In this document: positions 55,286 through 64,000 of the stretch, piece by piece
Layout: each line of letters begins with the position of its first letter
How positions within the stretch are numbered: the first letter of the stretch is position 1
Source: Nesterenkonia ebinurensis
Lineage (GTDB): Bacteria; Actinomycetota; Actinomycetes; Actinomycetales; Micrococcaceae
Length of the DNA: 64,000 nucleotides
Direction of reading: 5' to 3'
Assembly (NCBI RefSeq): GCF_008711175.1
Contig: NZ_VWNF01000002.1
Coordinates: forward strand, 1-64,000
Translations under genes and position numbers: made by a program
Notes under the pieces: model-generated
The model's input: only the letters and a program-made list of their open reading frames with translations
Database searches by the model: none
Told to the model about the DNA's origin: nothing

Positions 55286-56347
55286 GTGCAGACATTCAGC
55301 ATCGCGGTGATCGGCGGAGACGGCATCGGCCCCGAGGTCACCGCTGAGGCACGCAGAGTTCTGGACGCCGCCCTGGCCGAGGACTCCGCGACCCTGGAAT
55401 ACACCGAATACAGCCTGGGCACTCAGCACTGGGTGCAGACCGGGGAGACCCTCCACGACGAGACCCTGGAGAGGCTGCGCACCCACGATGCGATCCTCTT
55501 CGGCGCGGTCGGCGCCGACCCGCAGGACAAGCGCATCCCCTCCGGAGTGATCGAACGTGACCTGCTGCTGAAGCTGCGCTTCGAGCTGGACCACTACATC
55601 AACCTGCGTCCCACCCGCACCTATCCCGGAGTGAGCACCCCGCTGGCCTCAGCGGAGGGCTTCGACTTCGTGGTGGTCCGCGAGGGCACCGAGGGGCCCT
55701 ATGTGGGCAACGGGGGCAGTCTGCGGAAAGCCACCGCACAGGAGATTGCCACTGAGGTCTCGGTCAACACCGCCTACGGGGTGCACCGGGTGGTGCTGGA
55801 TGCTTTTGAGCGTGCCCAGGCCCGCCGCGGGCACCTGACCTTGGTGCATAAGCACAACGTGCTCACCCACGCCGGCGGCCTCTGGCGGCGCACCGTGGAA
55901 GCCGCCGCCGCTGACTACCCGCAGGTGACCTGGGACTATATGCATGTTGATGCGGCCACCATCCACATGGTCACCAGCCCGCAGCGCTTCGACGTGATCG
56001 TCACCGACAACCTCTTCGGCGATATCCTCACCGATCTGGCCGGAGCTGTCTCCGGGGGGATCGGGCTGGCGCCCTCGGCCTCGATCAACGGTGCGGGCAC
56101 TGCGCCCTCCATGTTTGAGCCGGTGCACGGTTCCGCCCCGGACATTGCCGGTCAGGGCATCGCTGATCCCACCGCCGCAGTGCTTTCAGCCGCCCTGATG
56201 CTTGACCACCTAGGAGAGCACGACGCCGCCACACGGATTGAGCAGACAGTACTCACCCAGCTCACCGAATGGGCGCAGCAAGGCACCGGTGCTTCACTGA
56301 GCACCGAGGAGAAGGGCCAGGCCTACGCCGCCGCCGTGGCCCGTTAG
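55286..56347 (+). CDS. leuB: 3-isopropylmalate dehydrogenase
   Basis: Oxidative decarboxylation step of leucine synthesis (NAD, Mg2+). 353 residues. [51 protein letters not shown], the catalytic Lys in [14 protein letters not shown], the metal Asp in [25 protein letters not shown] and [14 protein letters not shown] start has AAAGGAG seven bases upstream. ilvE follows after 46 bases. Confidence 0.96.
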   Translation: MQTFSIAVIGGDGIGPEVTAEARRVLDAALAEDSATLEYTEYSLGTQHWVQTGETLHDETLERLRTHDAILFGAVGADPQDKRIPSGVIERDLLLKLRFELDHYINLRPTRTYPGVSTPLASAEGFDFVVVREGTEGPYVGNGGSLRKATAQEIATEVSVNTAYGVHRVVLDAFERAQARRGHLTLVHKHNVLTHAGGLWRRTVEAAAADYPQVTWDYMHVDAATIHMVTSPQRFDVIVTDNLFGDILTDLAGAVSGGIGLAPSASINGAGTAPSMFEPVHGSAPDIAGQGIADPTAAVLSAALMLDHLGEHDAATRIEQTVLTQLTEWAQQGTGASLSTEEKGQAYAAAVAR

Positions 56348-56393
56348 ACTGAACGGCACACCTGCGAAGCTGCTTCACGAAGGGACACCGAGC

Positions 56394-57470
56394 ATGACCA
56401 AGTTCTCCCACTCCAAGCACCCCAGCCCCACGTCCAAAGAGCGGATCGCTGAGATCCTCAAGGACCCGGGGTTCGGCACCAATTTCACCGATCACACTAC
56501 TGTGATCGACTGGAGCGAGTCCGAGGGCTGGCACAACGCGCGGGTGGAGGCCTACGGACCGATCATCCTGGACCCGGCAGCGAGCGTACTGCACTACGCC
56601 CAGGAGATCTTCGAGGGCCTGAAGGCCTATAAGCATGCCGACGGCGGAATCTACACTTTCCGGCCTTTCGCCAACGCGGAGCGTATGCGCAAGTCTGCGC
56701 GTCGGCTGGCCTTGCCCGAGCTCGACGAGCAGGCCTTTGTGGAGTCCTTGGAAGAGCTGGTCGCAGCCGATGCCGACTGGGTGCCCACCGGCGAGGGGGA
56801 GGCCCTCTACCTGCGGCCCTTCATGTTCGCCACCGAGTCATTCCTAGGGGTCCGTCCCTCAAAGGAGGTCACCTACCGGGTGATCGCCTCCCCGGCCGGC
56901 AACTACTTCGGCGGGGAGCTGAAGCCAGTGCGGATCTGGGTCTCCCGGGACTATGTGCGTGCAGCCCCCGGCGGCATGGGCGATGCCAAGACCGGCGGCA
57001 ACTACGCCGGTTCTCTGGTCGCCCAGCAGCAGGCCACCGAGCACGGCTGCCAGCAGGTGCTGTTCCTGGACCCGCTGCACGAGAACGCCATCGAGGAGCT
57101 CGGCGGCATGAACGTCTTCCTGGTCACCAATGACGGCCGGCTGCTCACTCCGGCTCTGACCGGCACCATCCTGGAGGGAGTGACCCGCTCCTCAGTCATC
57201 CAGCTGGCCAAGGACCGCGGGCTTGAAGTGGAAGAACGCCGCATCACTCTGGACGAATGGGACCGCGGTGTCAGTGATGGCACCATCACCGAGGTCTTCG
57301 CCTGCGGCACCGCCGCAGTGGTCACCCCGATCGGCGAGCTGGTGGACGGAGACAAGGTCATCGCCTCCACCGGCACCGGAGAGATCACCCAGTCCATTCG
57401 TGAGGAGCTCCTAGGCATCCAGACCGGCACGGTGGAGGATCGGCACAACTGGCTGCACAAGCTGGGTTGA
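56394..57470 (+). CDS. ilvE: Branched-chain amino acid aminotransferase
   Basis: Final transamination to Ile, Val and Leu. 358 residues, fold-type IV PLP enzyme: VLHYAQEIFEGLKAYKHADG, FRPFANAERMRKSARRLALP, the PLP Lys region DAKTGGNYAGSL (KxGGNYA) and EELGGMNVFLV. The C-terminal signature spans ITEVFACGTAAVVTPIGEL. GAAGGGA precedes the ATG by nine bases. The stop is only three bases from the convergent Atu4866-type gene. Confidence 0.96.
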   Translation: MTKFSHSKHPSPTSKERIAEILKDPGFGTNFTDHTTVIDWSESEGWHNARVEAYGPIILDPAASVLHYAQEIFEGLKAYKHADGGIYTFRPFANAERMRKSARRLALPELDEQAFVESLEELVAADADWVPTGEGEALYLRPFMFATESFLGVRPSKEVTYRVIASPAGNYFGGELKPVRIWVSRDYVRAAPGGMGDAKTGGNYAGSLVAQQQATEHGCQQVLFLDPLHENAIEELGGMNVFLVTNDGRLLTPALTGTILEGVTRSSVIQLAKDRGLEVEERRITLDEWDRGVSDGTITEVFACGTAAVVTPIGELVDGDKVIASTGTGEITQSIREELLGIQTGTVEDRHNWLHKLG

Positions 57471-57473
57471 GTC

Positions 57474-58121
57474 TTATCCTGACTCACCCGGGCGCAGGAT
57501 ATATCCGGCGTGGTGTAGCACTCCTCGGTGATACTGGCCGAATGCCCAGAACCCGGTATCGTCCAGATAGGTGATGCGATCCCCGTTGAGCCAGAAGTGT
57601 CCGGTGTAGGCATGGCGACGCCCATTGCGCGTTTCGGTGTAGCGTCCGTCCTGAGTCAGATACTGGGTCATTGCACGTCGCCTGTCGGTCCACGGACCCA
57701 GCCGCGGATCGCCGGTGTCCAGCCTGTCGGTGCCCGCTGCCCTCTGTGGTGCGCCAGCGAAGGCGATGAGCTCTCCGTCGATGACGAGGGCCACAAGGTC
57801 CTGCGGCTGGACCACCAGCATCTGTGTGATCTGGGCGCTGCTGACCCTGCCCCTGACCACTGCGAAGGTTGCGGGCCTGCCGGGCTTCAGATCGAAGGCG
57901 TCCGGCGCCGGTGGCTCAGGATCCTCGAAAACGGTGTTGACCAGTAGTGGCACCACTGAGGCTCCTGCGGCATTGATCAGATATGCAGAATCCTGCGAGA
58001 TCTCATGGATTGAGATGCGGGTTCCTACTACCTGCAGATCAGTCTGAACTCTCTGCCCTGTGCTGGTCTGCCCAGCGTTGGTGTGGACGTGGGCTCCGGT
58101 GATGCTCAGCGCAGAGGTCAA
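57474..58121 (-). CDS. Atu4866-domain protein with amidohydrolase-like N-terminus
   Basis: 215 residues. The N-terminal half resembles the opening of amidohydrolases (LSITGAHVHTNAGQ, INAAGASVVPLLVNTVFEDP) without the metal-binding barrel. The C-terminal half (about 140-215) is an Atu4866 domain: YTETRNGRRHAYTGHFWLNG, ITYLDDTGFWAFGQYH and VLHHAGYIL. Function unknown. The ATG lies 83 bases inside the upstream regulator gene. No better start exists downstream and the N-terminus has family character, so the overlap appears real. Confidence 0.65.
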   Translation of the reverse strand: MTSALSITGAHVHTNAGQTSTGQRVQTDLQVVGTRISIHEISQDSAYLINAAGASVVPLLVNTVFEDPEPPAPDAFDLKPGRPATFAVVRGRVSSAQITQMLVVQPQDLVALVIDGELIAFAGAPQRAAGTDRLDTGDPRLGPWTDRRRAMTQYLTQDGRYTETRNGRRHAYTGHFWLNGDRITYLDDTGFWAFGQYHRGVLHHAGYILRPGESG

Positions 58122-58950
58122 TGGTCTCGGTGCTCCCTAGATGTGTGCTGTGTGCCTGAAGCCGCAGTAAGGCGAAGGACTCTGCGGAGGAGGTACCCGG
58201 TTCGGCGTCATAGATCACCACCTGATGCCCCGGAGTGCCTGGAATGTCCAGGGCGGTGAACTCCAAGGTCAGCTCGCCGACCTCAGGGTGTCGCATCCGC
58301 TTGGCCGCATGGGTCTTGCCACGCACCTGCTGGCGCGACCACAGCGTGCGGAAGTGATCGCTGGCTGTGCTCAGCTCCTCAACAAGTGGCTCGAAGCTGG
58401 CTGCCGGGACCAAGGTGGAGTTGTGCCGCAGCACTGCAACGGTGTCCTGGGCGACATGTTCCCAATCCAGGTAGAACGTCTGGGCTGCCGGGTCCAGGAA
58501 TACTATCCGGGCCAGATTCTTCGATTGTGACAGCGGATGGAAGAGCATCTGGGCTACAGCGTTCGGCACCAGCACATCGAGGGTCCCCGTGAGTACGAAG
58601 GCCGCCTGGTCATGCCAGCGGCTGAGCAGCCGGGCGAGTTCGGGCCGGACCGTGTCGACCGCTGCCTGGACCGGCGGGCTATAGCCAGCCAGTCTGAACA
58701 GATGCCGCCGTTCCTCCGTGGAGAGGTTCAGGCCCCGGGCCAGGGCCTCGACGATCTGAACGGAGGGATTTCGCTCCCGGCCCTGCTCCAGCCGGCGGTA
58801 GTAGTCCACGCTGATGCCCGCCAGCACAGCGACTTCTTCGCGACGCAGCCCGGTCACGCGGCGGTGCCCGGTCCCTGGCAGCCCGAGGGCCTCAGGCGCC
58901 AGCCGTGCGCGCAGGCTGCGCAAGTACTCACCGATCTCCATGCTCACCAA
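58039..58950 (-). CDS. XRE-family regulator (MmyB-like)
   Basis: 303 residues. N-terminal helix-turn-helix (RRVTGLRREEVAVLAGISVD then YYRRLEQGRERNPS) and a C-terminal MmyB-like ligand domain (LLSRWHDQAAFVLTGTLDVL, DWEHVAQDTVAVLR, HPEVGELTLEF). This class commonly controls a neighbouring SDR or oxidoreductase gene. Here a divergent SDR starts 130 bases away and the Atu4866-type gene follows in overlap. ATG 58941 (MEIGEYLRSLRARL) may be the true start. Confidence 0.9.
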   Translation of the reverse strand: MVSMEIGEYLRSLRARLAPEALGLPGTGHRRVTGLRREEVAVLAGISVDYYRRLEQGRERNPSVQIVEALARGLNLSTEERRHLFRLAGYSPPVQAAVDTVRPELARLLSRWHDQAAFVLTGTLDVLVPNAVAQMLFHPLSQSKNLARIVFLDPAAQTFYLDWEHVAQDTVAVLRHNSTLVPAASFEPLVEELSTASDHFRTLWSRQQVRGKTHAAKRMRHPEVGELTLEFTALDIPGTPGHQVVIYDAEPGTSSAESFALLRLQAHSTHLGSTETIDLCAEHHRSPRPHQRWADQHRAESSD

Positions 58951-59080
58951 GCTTAGGCAGAACCACGGCGATCAGCCTGGCCCTGCCACAGCCCCTCTCG
59001 CGCAGCCAGGTGGAGTGCGGCCTGGTCCGGCTGCGATGATCCCGGAATTGTGGGGCCTGTCCCACCGAGAAAGGAACGCC

Positions 59081-59857
59081 ATGATCAGAAATCCTGCGAC
59101 CAGAAATACCGCGACCGGAAATACTGCTCACACAACGAAGACCGTGCTCATCACCGGAGCTTCCAGCGGCATCGGATCCGCTGCCGCCGAACAGCTTGCC
59201 CAGGACGGGCACACTGTAGTCCTCGGCGCTCGTCGTACCGACCGGCTTGATGAGCTGACGCACCGGATTCGTGAGGCTGGCGGGACAGCCGAGGCCCTTC
59301 ATCTTGACGTCACAGATGCTGACAGCGTTCAGCGGGCCGTTGATGAGGTCCTTGCTCGGCATGGCCGGCTGGATGTGATGATCAACAACGCCGGGGTCAT
59401 GCCACTGTCCACCCTGGCTGAGAACAGAGTCGAGGAATGGAATTGGATGATCGATGTGAACATCCGCGGGGTGCTTCACGGGATCGCTGCCGCGCAGCCT
59501 GCCATGCACGCCCAGGGATCAGGCCACATCATCACCGTGGCCTCAGTCGGAGCGCATGAGGTAGTCCCCACAGGAGCGGTCTATTGTGCGACCAAGTATG
59601 CCGCCTGGGCGATCAGCGAAGGCTTGCGGATCGAATCCGACCCTTCGCTTCGGGTCACCACCATCACCCCGGGTGTCACCGAATCGGAACTTGCGGAGAC
59701 CATCACGGACTCGCAGGCACGTGAAGCGATGCGAGAATACCGCGCCAACGCGATTCCTGCCTCAGCGATCGCCGAGGCGATCAGCTATGCGATCAACGCT
59801 GACCCGAGCGTCGACGTCAATGAGATCATCGTGCGTCCGGTCAGGCAGCGGCCGTGA
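59081..59857 (+). CDS. Short-chain dehydrogenase/reductase
   Basis: 258 residues from ATG 59081 (AAAGGA six bases upstream). KTVLITGASSGIGSAAAEQL is the cofactor motif. Also present are VLGARRTDRL (Arg pair, NADP preference), MINNAGVMPLS, the catalytic Ser in ITVASVG, YCATKYA (YxxxK) and TPGVTESEL. The first 17 residues are a threefold 15-nt repeat (RNPAT, RNTAT, GNTAH) preceding the fold. Divergent from the MmyB-like regulator, which probably controls it. Substrate unknown. Confidence 0.88.
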   Translation: MIRNPATRNTATGNTAHTTKTVLITGASSGIGSAAAEQLAQDGHTVVLGARRTDRLDELTHRIREAGGTAEALHLDVTDADSVQRAVDEVLARHGRLDVMINNAGVMPLSTLAENRVEEWNWMIDVNIRGVLHGIAAAQPAMHAQGSGHIITVASVGAHEVVPTGAVYCATKYAAWAISEGLRIESDPSLRVTTITPGVTESELAETITDSQAREAMREYRANAIPASAIAEAISYAINADPSVDVNEIIVRPVRQRP

Positions 59858-59858
59858 G

Positions 59859-61550
59859 CTATAGCTCAGCGAGAGCCTCTTCAAGATCGTCGAGGCCCAG
59901 GGCTCCCAGGCTCAGCGCCTTCATATGCCAGGCCTTCAGATCGAAGTCCTCCCCGCGTGACTCATAGGCCGCGCGAGCGGCCTCACGACCGTTGAGCCAG
60001 GCGCGCTCGCCGAGCTTGTAGCTGATTGCCTGACCGGGCCAGCCCAGATAGCGCACAATCTCGGAGTCGATGAAGTCCTTCGGCCGCCCGGAATGCATGG
60101 CGAAGAAGTCTCCGGCCAGCTCAGGGGTCCAGGTCTGTCCTGCGGCGAGCGGGGAGTCCTCCGGGATTCTCAGCTCCAAGTGCATGCCGATGTCGATCAC
60201 GACCCTGATGGCGCGCATCATCTGGGCGTCCAGGTACCCCATCCGTTCCTCGGGGTCCAGATATCCCAGCTCGTCCATCAAGCGTTCGGCATAGAGCGCC
60301 CAGCCCTCGGTCATCCCGGAGGAGGAACCCAGGGTGGTCTGGTAGATGGAAAGCTCCCCGGAGACATGCGCCCACTGGGCGAACTGCAGGTGATGGCCCG
60401 GCACGCCCTCGTGATACCAGGTGGAGACCAGGTCGTAGATCGGGAACACGGTCCGCCCCAGCGTGGGCAGCCACGTGCGGCCCGGGCGCGAGAAGTCCAC
60501 TGACGGGCGGGTGTAGTACGGGGCAGCCGCTGAGCCCGAGGGCGCGATCATCGCCTCCACCTCCTTGATCGGCTCGGCGATGTCGAAATGCGTGCCGTCG
60601 AGCTCGGCGATGGCGTTGTCCATCATGTTCTGCAGCCAGTCGCGGACCTCCTCGACACCCTCCACCCGGCGGCCGTGCTCATCCAACCAGGCCATGGCCT
60701 CCACCGGGGTGGCGCCCGGCCTGATCTGCTCGGCCAGTTCTCGCATCTCGGCGTCGATCCTCGTGAACTCCTGCCAGCCCCAGGCATAGACCTCCTCGGG
60801 GTCGATGCTGGCCCCCATGAACCGGCGGGTGCTCAGCAGGTAACGCTCCCGGCCTGCGGCATCTGGGGTGCCCTGAGCATCGGGCAGATACTCCTCCTTC
60901 AGGTAGCGGCGCATCTGTGCCACAGCCTCGGCAGCGCCGTCGGCGGCCGCAGCCAGCTCAGCCTGCAGAGCCTCCGGGCCCTTGGCCGCGAACTGGTTGA
61001 ACCAGGACTGCTCGCCCTGAAGCCACTCGCCCAGCTGTTCGATGACCGTCTCCACCTGCAGCGGTGCGGAAGTGATGCTGCGGCGTCGTCCCTCGTCCAG
61101 AGTTTTCTGCAGCGAGGCGTAGCTGTCGCCGAATTTGGCCAGCCGGCGGGCGATCACCGTCCAGTCCTCCTCAGTGGTCTGCGGCATCAGCAGGAAGAGC
61201 GACCGGGCCGCATGGACCGGGGAGCCGATATTGCGCAGCACCCGCAGGTTCTCCCCGGCCTCGTGGGCTTCGAGCTCCACCCCGATCCTGTTCCGCAGCA
61301 GAGCCGCACACCGGGCTTCGACCTCCTCGAAACCTTCGGGGGAGGCAGCCTGGAGAACATCCAGGTCCGCCAGCACCTTGGCGCCCAGCTCAGCCCGGGC
61401 CGTCGACTTGGCAGGGGAGTAGTCGGGCATCCGGTCATCGCCAGGCTTCAGGCCAAGCATGGTGGCCACTGAGGGCTCCAGCTCGGCGAGCTCATGGACG
61501 AACGCATCGGCCAGCTGACGGGGAGTGGAGACAGAAAAATGGTTGCTCAT
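59859..61550 (-). CDS. DUF885 family peptidase-like protein
   Basis: 563 residues from ATG 61550. DUF885 proteins are helical zinc-peptidase-like enzymes of uncertain substrate. The motif WYHEGVPGHHLQFAQWA gives the HExxxHH metal site, and MTEGWALYAERLMDELGYL the downstream Glu. The N-terminus (LADAFVHELAELEPSVATML) is typical. The frame stays open for 305 more codons upstream, but that part is antisense to the FAA hydrolase and is rejected. Convergent with the SDR gene with a one-base gap. Confidence 0.88.
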   Translation of the reverse strand: MSNHFSVSTPRQLADAFVHELAELEPSVATMLGLKPGDDRMPDYSPAKSTARAELGAKVLADLDVLQAASPEGFEEVEARCAALLRNRIGVELEAHEAGENLRVLRNIGSPVHAARSLFLLMPQTTEEDWTVIARRLAKFGDSYASLQKTLDEGRRRSITSAPLQVETVIEQLGEWLQGEQSWFNQFAAKGPEALQAELAAAADGAAEAVAQMRRYLKEEYLPDAQGTPDAAGRERYLLSTRRFMGASIDPEEVYAWGWQEFTRIDAEMRELAEQIRPGATPVEAMAWLDEHGRRVEGVEEVRDWLQNMMDNAIAELDGTHFDIAEPIKEVEAMIAPSGSAAAPYYTRPSVDFSRPGRTWLPTLGRTVFPIYDLVSTWYHEGVPGHHLQFAQWAHVSGELSIYQTTLGSSSGMTEGWALYAERLMDELGYLDPEERMGYLDAQMMRAIRVVIDIGMHLELRIPEDSPLAAGQTWTPELAGDFFAMHSGRPKDFIDSEIVRYLGWPGQAISYKLGERAWLNGREAARAAYESRGEDFDLKAWHMKALSLGALGLDDLEEALAEL

Positions 61551-61628
61551 AGCAACTAGTTTGTCATGGGCGGCGTCGTGATCAAATCCACCCCGGCGCC
61601 GCGCGGCCCAGAGCGATAGAGTGTCACC

Positions 61629-62402
61629 ATGCGCATTGCACGTTTCGTCACTGATTCCGATCCTGCCTACGGAGTAGTTACCGGTGAGCCCGGCGAGGAG
61701 ACCATCAGCCAGCTGGTCGGTGATCCCTTCTACCAGGGCATCCAGGAGACCGGGCAGAGTCATAAGCTGGAGGATGTGCGGCTGGTCGCCCCGATCATCC
61801 CGCGCTCCAAGCTCATCGGGGTGGGCAAGAACTACGCCGATCACGCCAAGGAGATGGGCGGCGAACCCCCGGCCTCCCCGCTGCTGTTCCTGATGCCCAA
61901 CACCGCGGTGGTCGGGCCCAACGAGCCGGTGAGCCTGCCCAGCTTCTCCGAGGAGGTCAGCTATGAGGCCGAGCTGGCCGTGGTGATCGGGCGGATCTGC
62001 AAGGATGTGCCCCTGGAGCGGGTCAATGAGGTGATCTTCGGCTACACGGTAGCCAATGACCTCACCGCCCGCGACGCCCAGCGCACCGACAACCAGTGGG
62101 CCCGCGCCAAAGGCTTCGACGGCTCCGCACCCCTGGGACCCTGGATCGAGACCGAGCTTGACCCCGAAGGCCTGCGCATCACCGGCACCCATAACGGAGA
62201 GCTGGTCCAGGACGGCAACACCTCCCAGATGATCTTCGGGGTGCCCGAGCTGATCACCTATATCTCCCAGGCGCTGACCCTGCTGCCCGGCGATGTCATC
62301 CTCACCGGCACCCCCGCTGGGGTCGGCCTGCTCTCTGACGGCGACACTTTCGAGGCTGAGGTGGAGGGCATCGGAGTGCTGCGCAACACCTTCCGCGCCT
62401 GA
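61629..62402 (+). CDS. Fumarylacetoacetate hydrolase family protein
   Basis: 257 residues. N-terminal short domain, then the FAH fold: IGVGKNYADHAKEMGG, LLFLMPNTAVVGPNEPV, the metal ligands in SYEAELAVVIGR, GYTVANDLTARDAQ, KGFDGSAPLGPW and LTGTPAGVGLL. Members act as acylpyruvate hydrolases, oxaloacetate decarboxylases or 2-hydroxyhepta-dienedioate isomerases, so the substrate is open. TAGAGT at 61617-61622 ends six bases before the ATG without a Shine-Dalgarno, so probably leaderless. It usually precedes gltX in this group. Confidence 0.88.
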   Translation: MRIARFVTDSDPAYGVVTGEPGEETISQLVGDPFYQGIQETGQSHKLEDVRLVAPIIPRSKLIGVGKNYADHAKEMGGEPPASPLLFLMPNTAVVGPNEPVSLPSFSEEVSYEAELAVVIGRICKDVPLERVNEVIFGYTVANDLTARDAQRTDNQWARAKGFDGSAPLGPWIETELDPEGLRITGTHNGELVQDGNTSQMIFGVPELITYISQALTLLPGDVILTGTPAGVGLLSDGDTFEAEVEGIGVLRNTFRA

Positions 62403-62467
62403 TTCTCGGTGCAGAGCACCACGCCGCCTAAGCCACCATTTCTGACCAGGAGACTCGTTCACCACTT

Positions 62468-64000
62468 ATGAGCACCCCCACTGCTGCTCCCGCTGATGTT
62501 CCCGCTGCTGACGCGACCACCGATGTGCGCGTGCGGTTCTGTCCTTCACCCACCGGCACTCCGCATGTGGGGCTGATCCGCACCGCCCTGTTCAACTGGG
62601 CCTACGCCCGGCACACCGGAGGAAAGCTGATCTTCCGGATCGAGGACACTGATGCCGCTCGCGACACCGAGGAGTCCTACCTCCAGCTGCTGGAGGGTCT
62701 GCATTGGCTGGGCATCAGTTGGGACGAGGGTGTGGAGACCGGCGGGCCGCATGAGCCCTACCGGCAGTCCCAACGCGCCGAGATCTACCAGGACGTGATC
62801 GCCAAGCTGAAGGATGCTGGGTTCATCTACGAGTCCTACTCCACTCCGGATGAGATCGAGGCCCGGCATCGGGCCGCCGGGCGCGATGTGAAGCTCGGTT
62901 ACGACAACTTTGACCGGGATCTGACCCCGGAGCAGGTAGCGGCCTTCCGCGCGGAGGGTCGTGAGCCGGTGCTGAGGCTGCGGATGCCGGATGAGGACAT
63001 CACTTTTACCGACTTGGTGCGCGGAGAGATCACCTTCAAAGCCGGTTCCACCCCTGACTTTGTGGTGGTCCGCGCCAACGGTCAGCCGCTCTACACTCTG
63101 GTCAACCCGGTGGATGATGCGCTGATGGAGATCACCCATGTGCTGCGTGGTGAGGACCTGCTGTCCTCCACGCCCCGCCAGATTGCCCTCTACCGGGCGC
63201 TGCATGCGGTAGGGGCGGCTAAGCACATGCCAGCCTTCGGCCACCTGCCCTATGTGATGGGGGAGGGGAACAAGAAGCTCTCCAAGCGGGATCCGGAGTC
63301 CAATCTGTTCCATCACCGCGACCGCGGCTTCATCCGTGAAGGACTGCTGAACTACCTGGCCCTGCTGGGCTGGTCGCTGAGTGCCGATGAGGACATCTTC
63401 AGCGTGGATGAGCTGGTGGAGCACTTCGATATTGCTGATGTGCTCGGCAACCCGGCCCGGTTTGATGTGAAGAAGGCCGAGGCCATCAACGGTGTGCACA
63501 TCCGGCGGCTGGAGGCCGGTGATTTCCGCGACCGGCTGGTGCCCTACCTGCAGGCACTGGGCCTGGTGGGTCAGGAGCTCTCTGAGCGGGAAGCCTACCT
63601 GCTGGACGGTGCGGCACCTTTGGTCCAGGAGCGGATCGCACTGCTGGGTGAGGGTGCGGACATGATGGCTTTCCTGTTCGTGGCTGACGATGAGCTTCAG
63701 GTTGAGGACAAGGCGTTCAGCGGCCTGGGGGACCAGGTGCTGGAGACGCTCGACGCCGCCACCTCGGCTCTGCGGAGCATAGGGGACTCTGAGTGGACTA
63801 CCGAGAACATTGAGACTGCGCTGCGGGAGGCCCTGATTGAGGGGCTTGAGCTGAAGCCGCGGAAGGCCTTCGGCGCGGTGCGCTCTGCAGTCTCCGGCCG
63901 GAGGGTCTCGCCCCCGCTGTTCGAGTCCATGGAGCTGCTGGGCCGGGAGTCTTCGCTAGCTCGCTTGGCCCGCTTCCGAGGCCTGGTGGAGGCCCGCAGC
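62468..64000 (+). CDS. gltX: Glutamyl-tRNA synthetase (3' end outside window)
   Basis: Charges tRNA-Glu. 511 codons are visible and the frame is open at the window end. [20 protein letters not shown] is the HIGH-type motif, with [51 protein letters not shown] (KLSKR loop) and [17 protein letters not shown]. The C-terminal anticodon-binding domain is under way. A short disordered leader ([15 protein letters not shown]) precedes the fold. ATG 62468 is weakly supported by AGGAGA 16 bases upstream. Confidence 0.97.
   Translation, partial: MSTPTAAPADVPAADATTDVRVRFCPSPTGTPHVGLIRTALFNWAYARHTGGKLIFRIEDTDAARDTEESYLQLLEGLHWLGISWDEGVETGGPHEPYRQSQRAEIYQDVIAKLKDAGFIYESYSTPDEIEARHRAAGRDVKLGYDNFDRDLTPEQVAAFRAEGREPVLRLRMPDEDITFTDLVRGEITFKAGSTPDFVVVRANGQPLYTLVNPVDDALMEITHVLRGEDLLSSTPRQIALYRALHAVGAAKHMPAFGHLPYVMGEGNKKLSKRDPESNLFHHRDRGFIREGLLNYLALLGWSLSADEDIFSVDELVEHFDIADVLGNPARFDVKKAEAINGVHIRRLEAGDFRDRLVPYLQALGLVGQELSEREAYLLDGAAPLVQERIALLGEGADMMAFLFVADDELQVEDKAFSGLGDQVLETLDAATSALRSIGDSEWTTENIETALREALIEGLELKPRKAFGAVRSAVSGRRVSPPLFESMELLGRESSLARLARFRGLVEARS

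Noticed and set aside
61551-62465. 305-codon upstream extension of the DUF885 frame (total 868 codons)
   Set aside because: It is antisense to the well-supported FAA hydrolase gene. The DUF885 family starts at MSNHFSVSTPRQLAD (61550).

Overview
The window is high-GC DNA from an actinobacterium. Several things point to a member of the Micrococcaceae close to Arthrobacter or Nesterenkonia: an FMN riboswitch ahead of rib genes, the run trpE / trp-associated membrane protein / HGxxPAAW protein / trpCBA / lgt / gltBD / pyk, the run ilvD / ilvBNC / serA / metG / leuB / ilvE / FAA hydrolase / gltX, a 13E12-type HNH protein, and GTG/TTG or leaderless starts. The genus is an inference from gene order, not from a search.

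Layout. 1-8.5 kb: the end of an IS630-like element abutting a beheaded ATPase gene, galE, a DUF222/HNH gene, then the leftward operon def-fmt-rsmB-rpe and a RecB-like nuclease gene. 8.5-17.3 kb: tRNA-Gly/Cys/Val/Gly, an FMN riboswitch and the tightly coupled run ribD-ribEBA-ribH-hisE-hisG-hisF-hisI-trpE-trp membrane protein. ribE, ribB and ribA form one 691-codon reading frame. 17.3-23.4 kb: an accessory island inside the trp gene run. It holds a ParDE-like pair with a frameshifted toxin, a decapitated HigB, a frameshifted HigA, a HIT-like protein, a NIPSNAP protein, an intact VapBC, and an SDR/TetR/NmrA-like/DUF4260 cassette. A perfect 169-bp direct repeat of the 5' part of the HGxxPAAW gene bounds most of it, and a second, imperfect 59-bp repeat bounds the inner cassette. 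23.4-36 kb: HGxxPAAW-trpC-trpB-trpA-lgt, gltBD, pyk and tRNA-Leu.

36-46 kb: a SNF2/SWIM helicase, an ANTAR response regulator, a GntR/DUF1648 pair between two large hairpins, a modular surface GH10 xylanase with a LAXTG-type sorting signal, and a LuxR-type response regulator broken by one in-frame stop codon. 46-57.5 kb: the branched-chain and serine block ilvD, ilv leader peptide/attenuator, ilvBNC, serA, metG, leuB, ilvE. 57.5-64 kb: an Atu4866-domain protein and XRE regulator, an SDR, a DUF885 peptidase, an FAA hydrolase and gltX (cut by the window end).

The metabolic genes work together as amino-acid (His, Trp, Ile/Val/Leu, Ser, Glu) and riboflavin biosynthesis, with RNA-level control visible at the rib and ilv operons. 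The points most worth following up are the repeat-bounded island in the trp run, the RibE-RibB-RibA fusion, a family of GC-rich intergenic repeats (six copies, one of which appears to have displaced the serA start), and an over-represented, strand-biased 11-mer, GGCGGCGTCGT.
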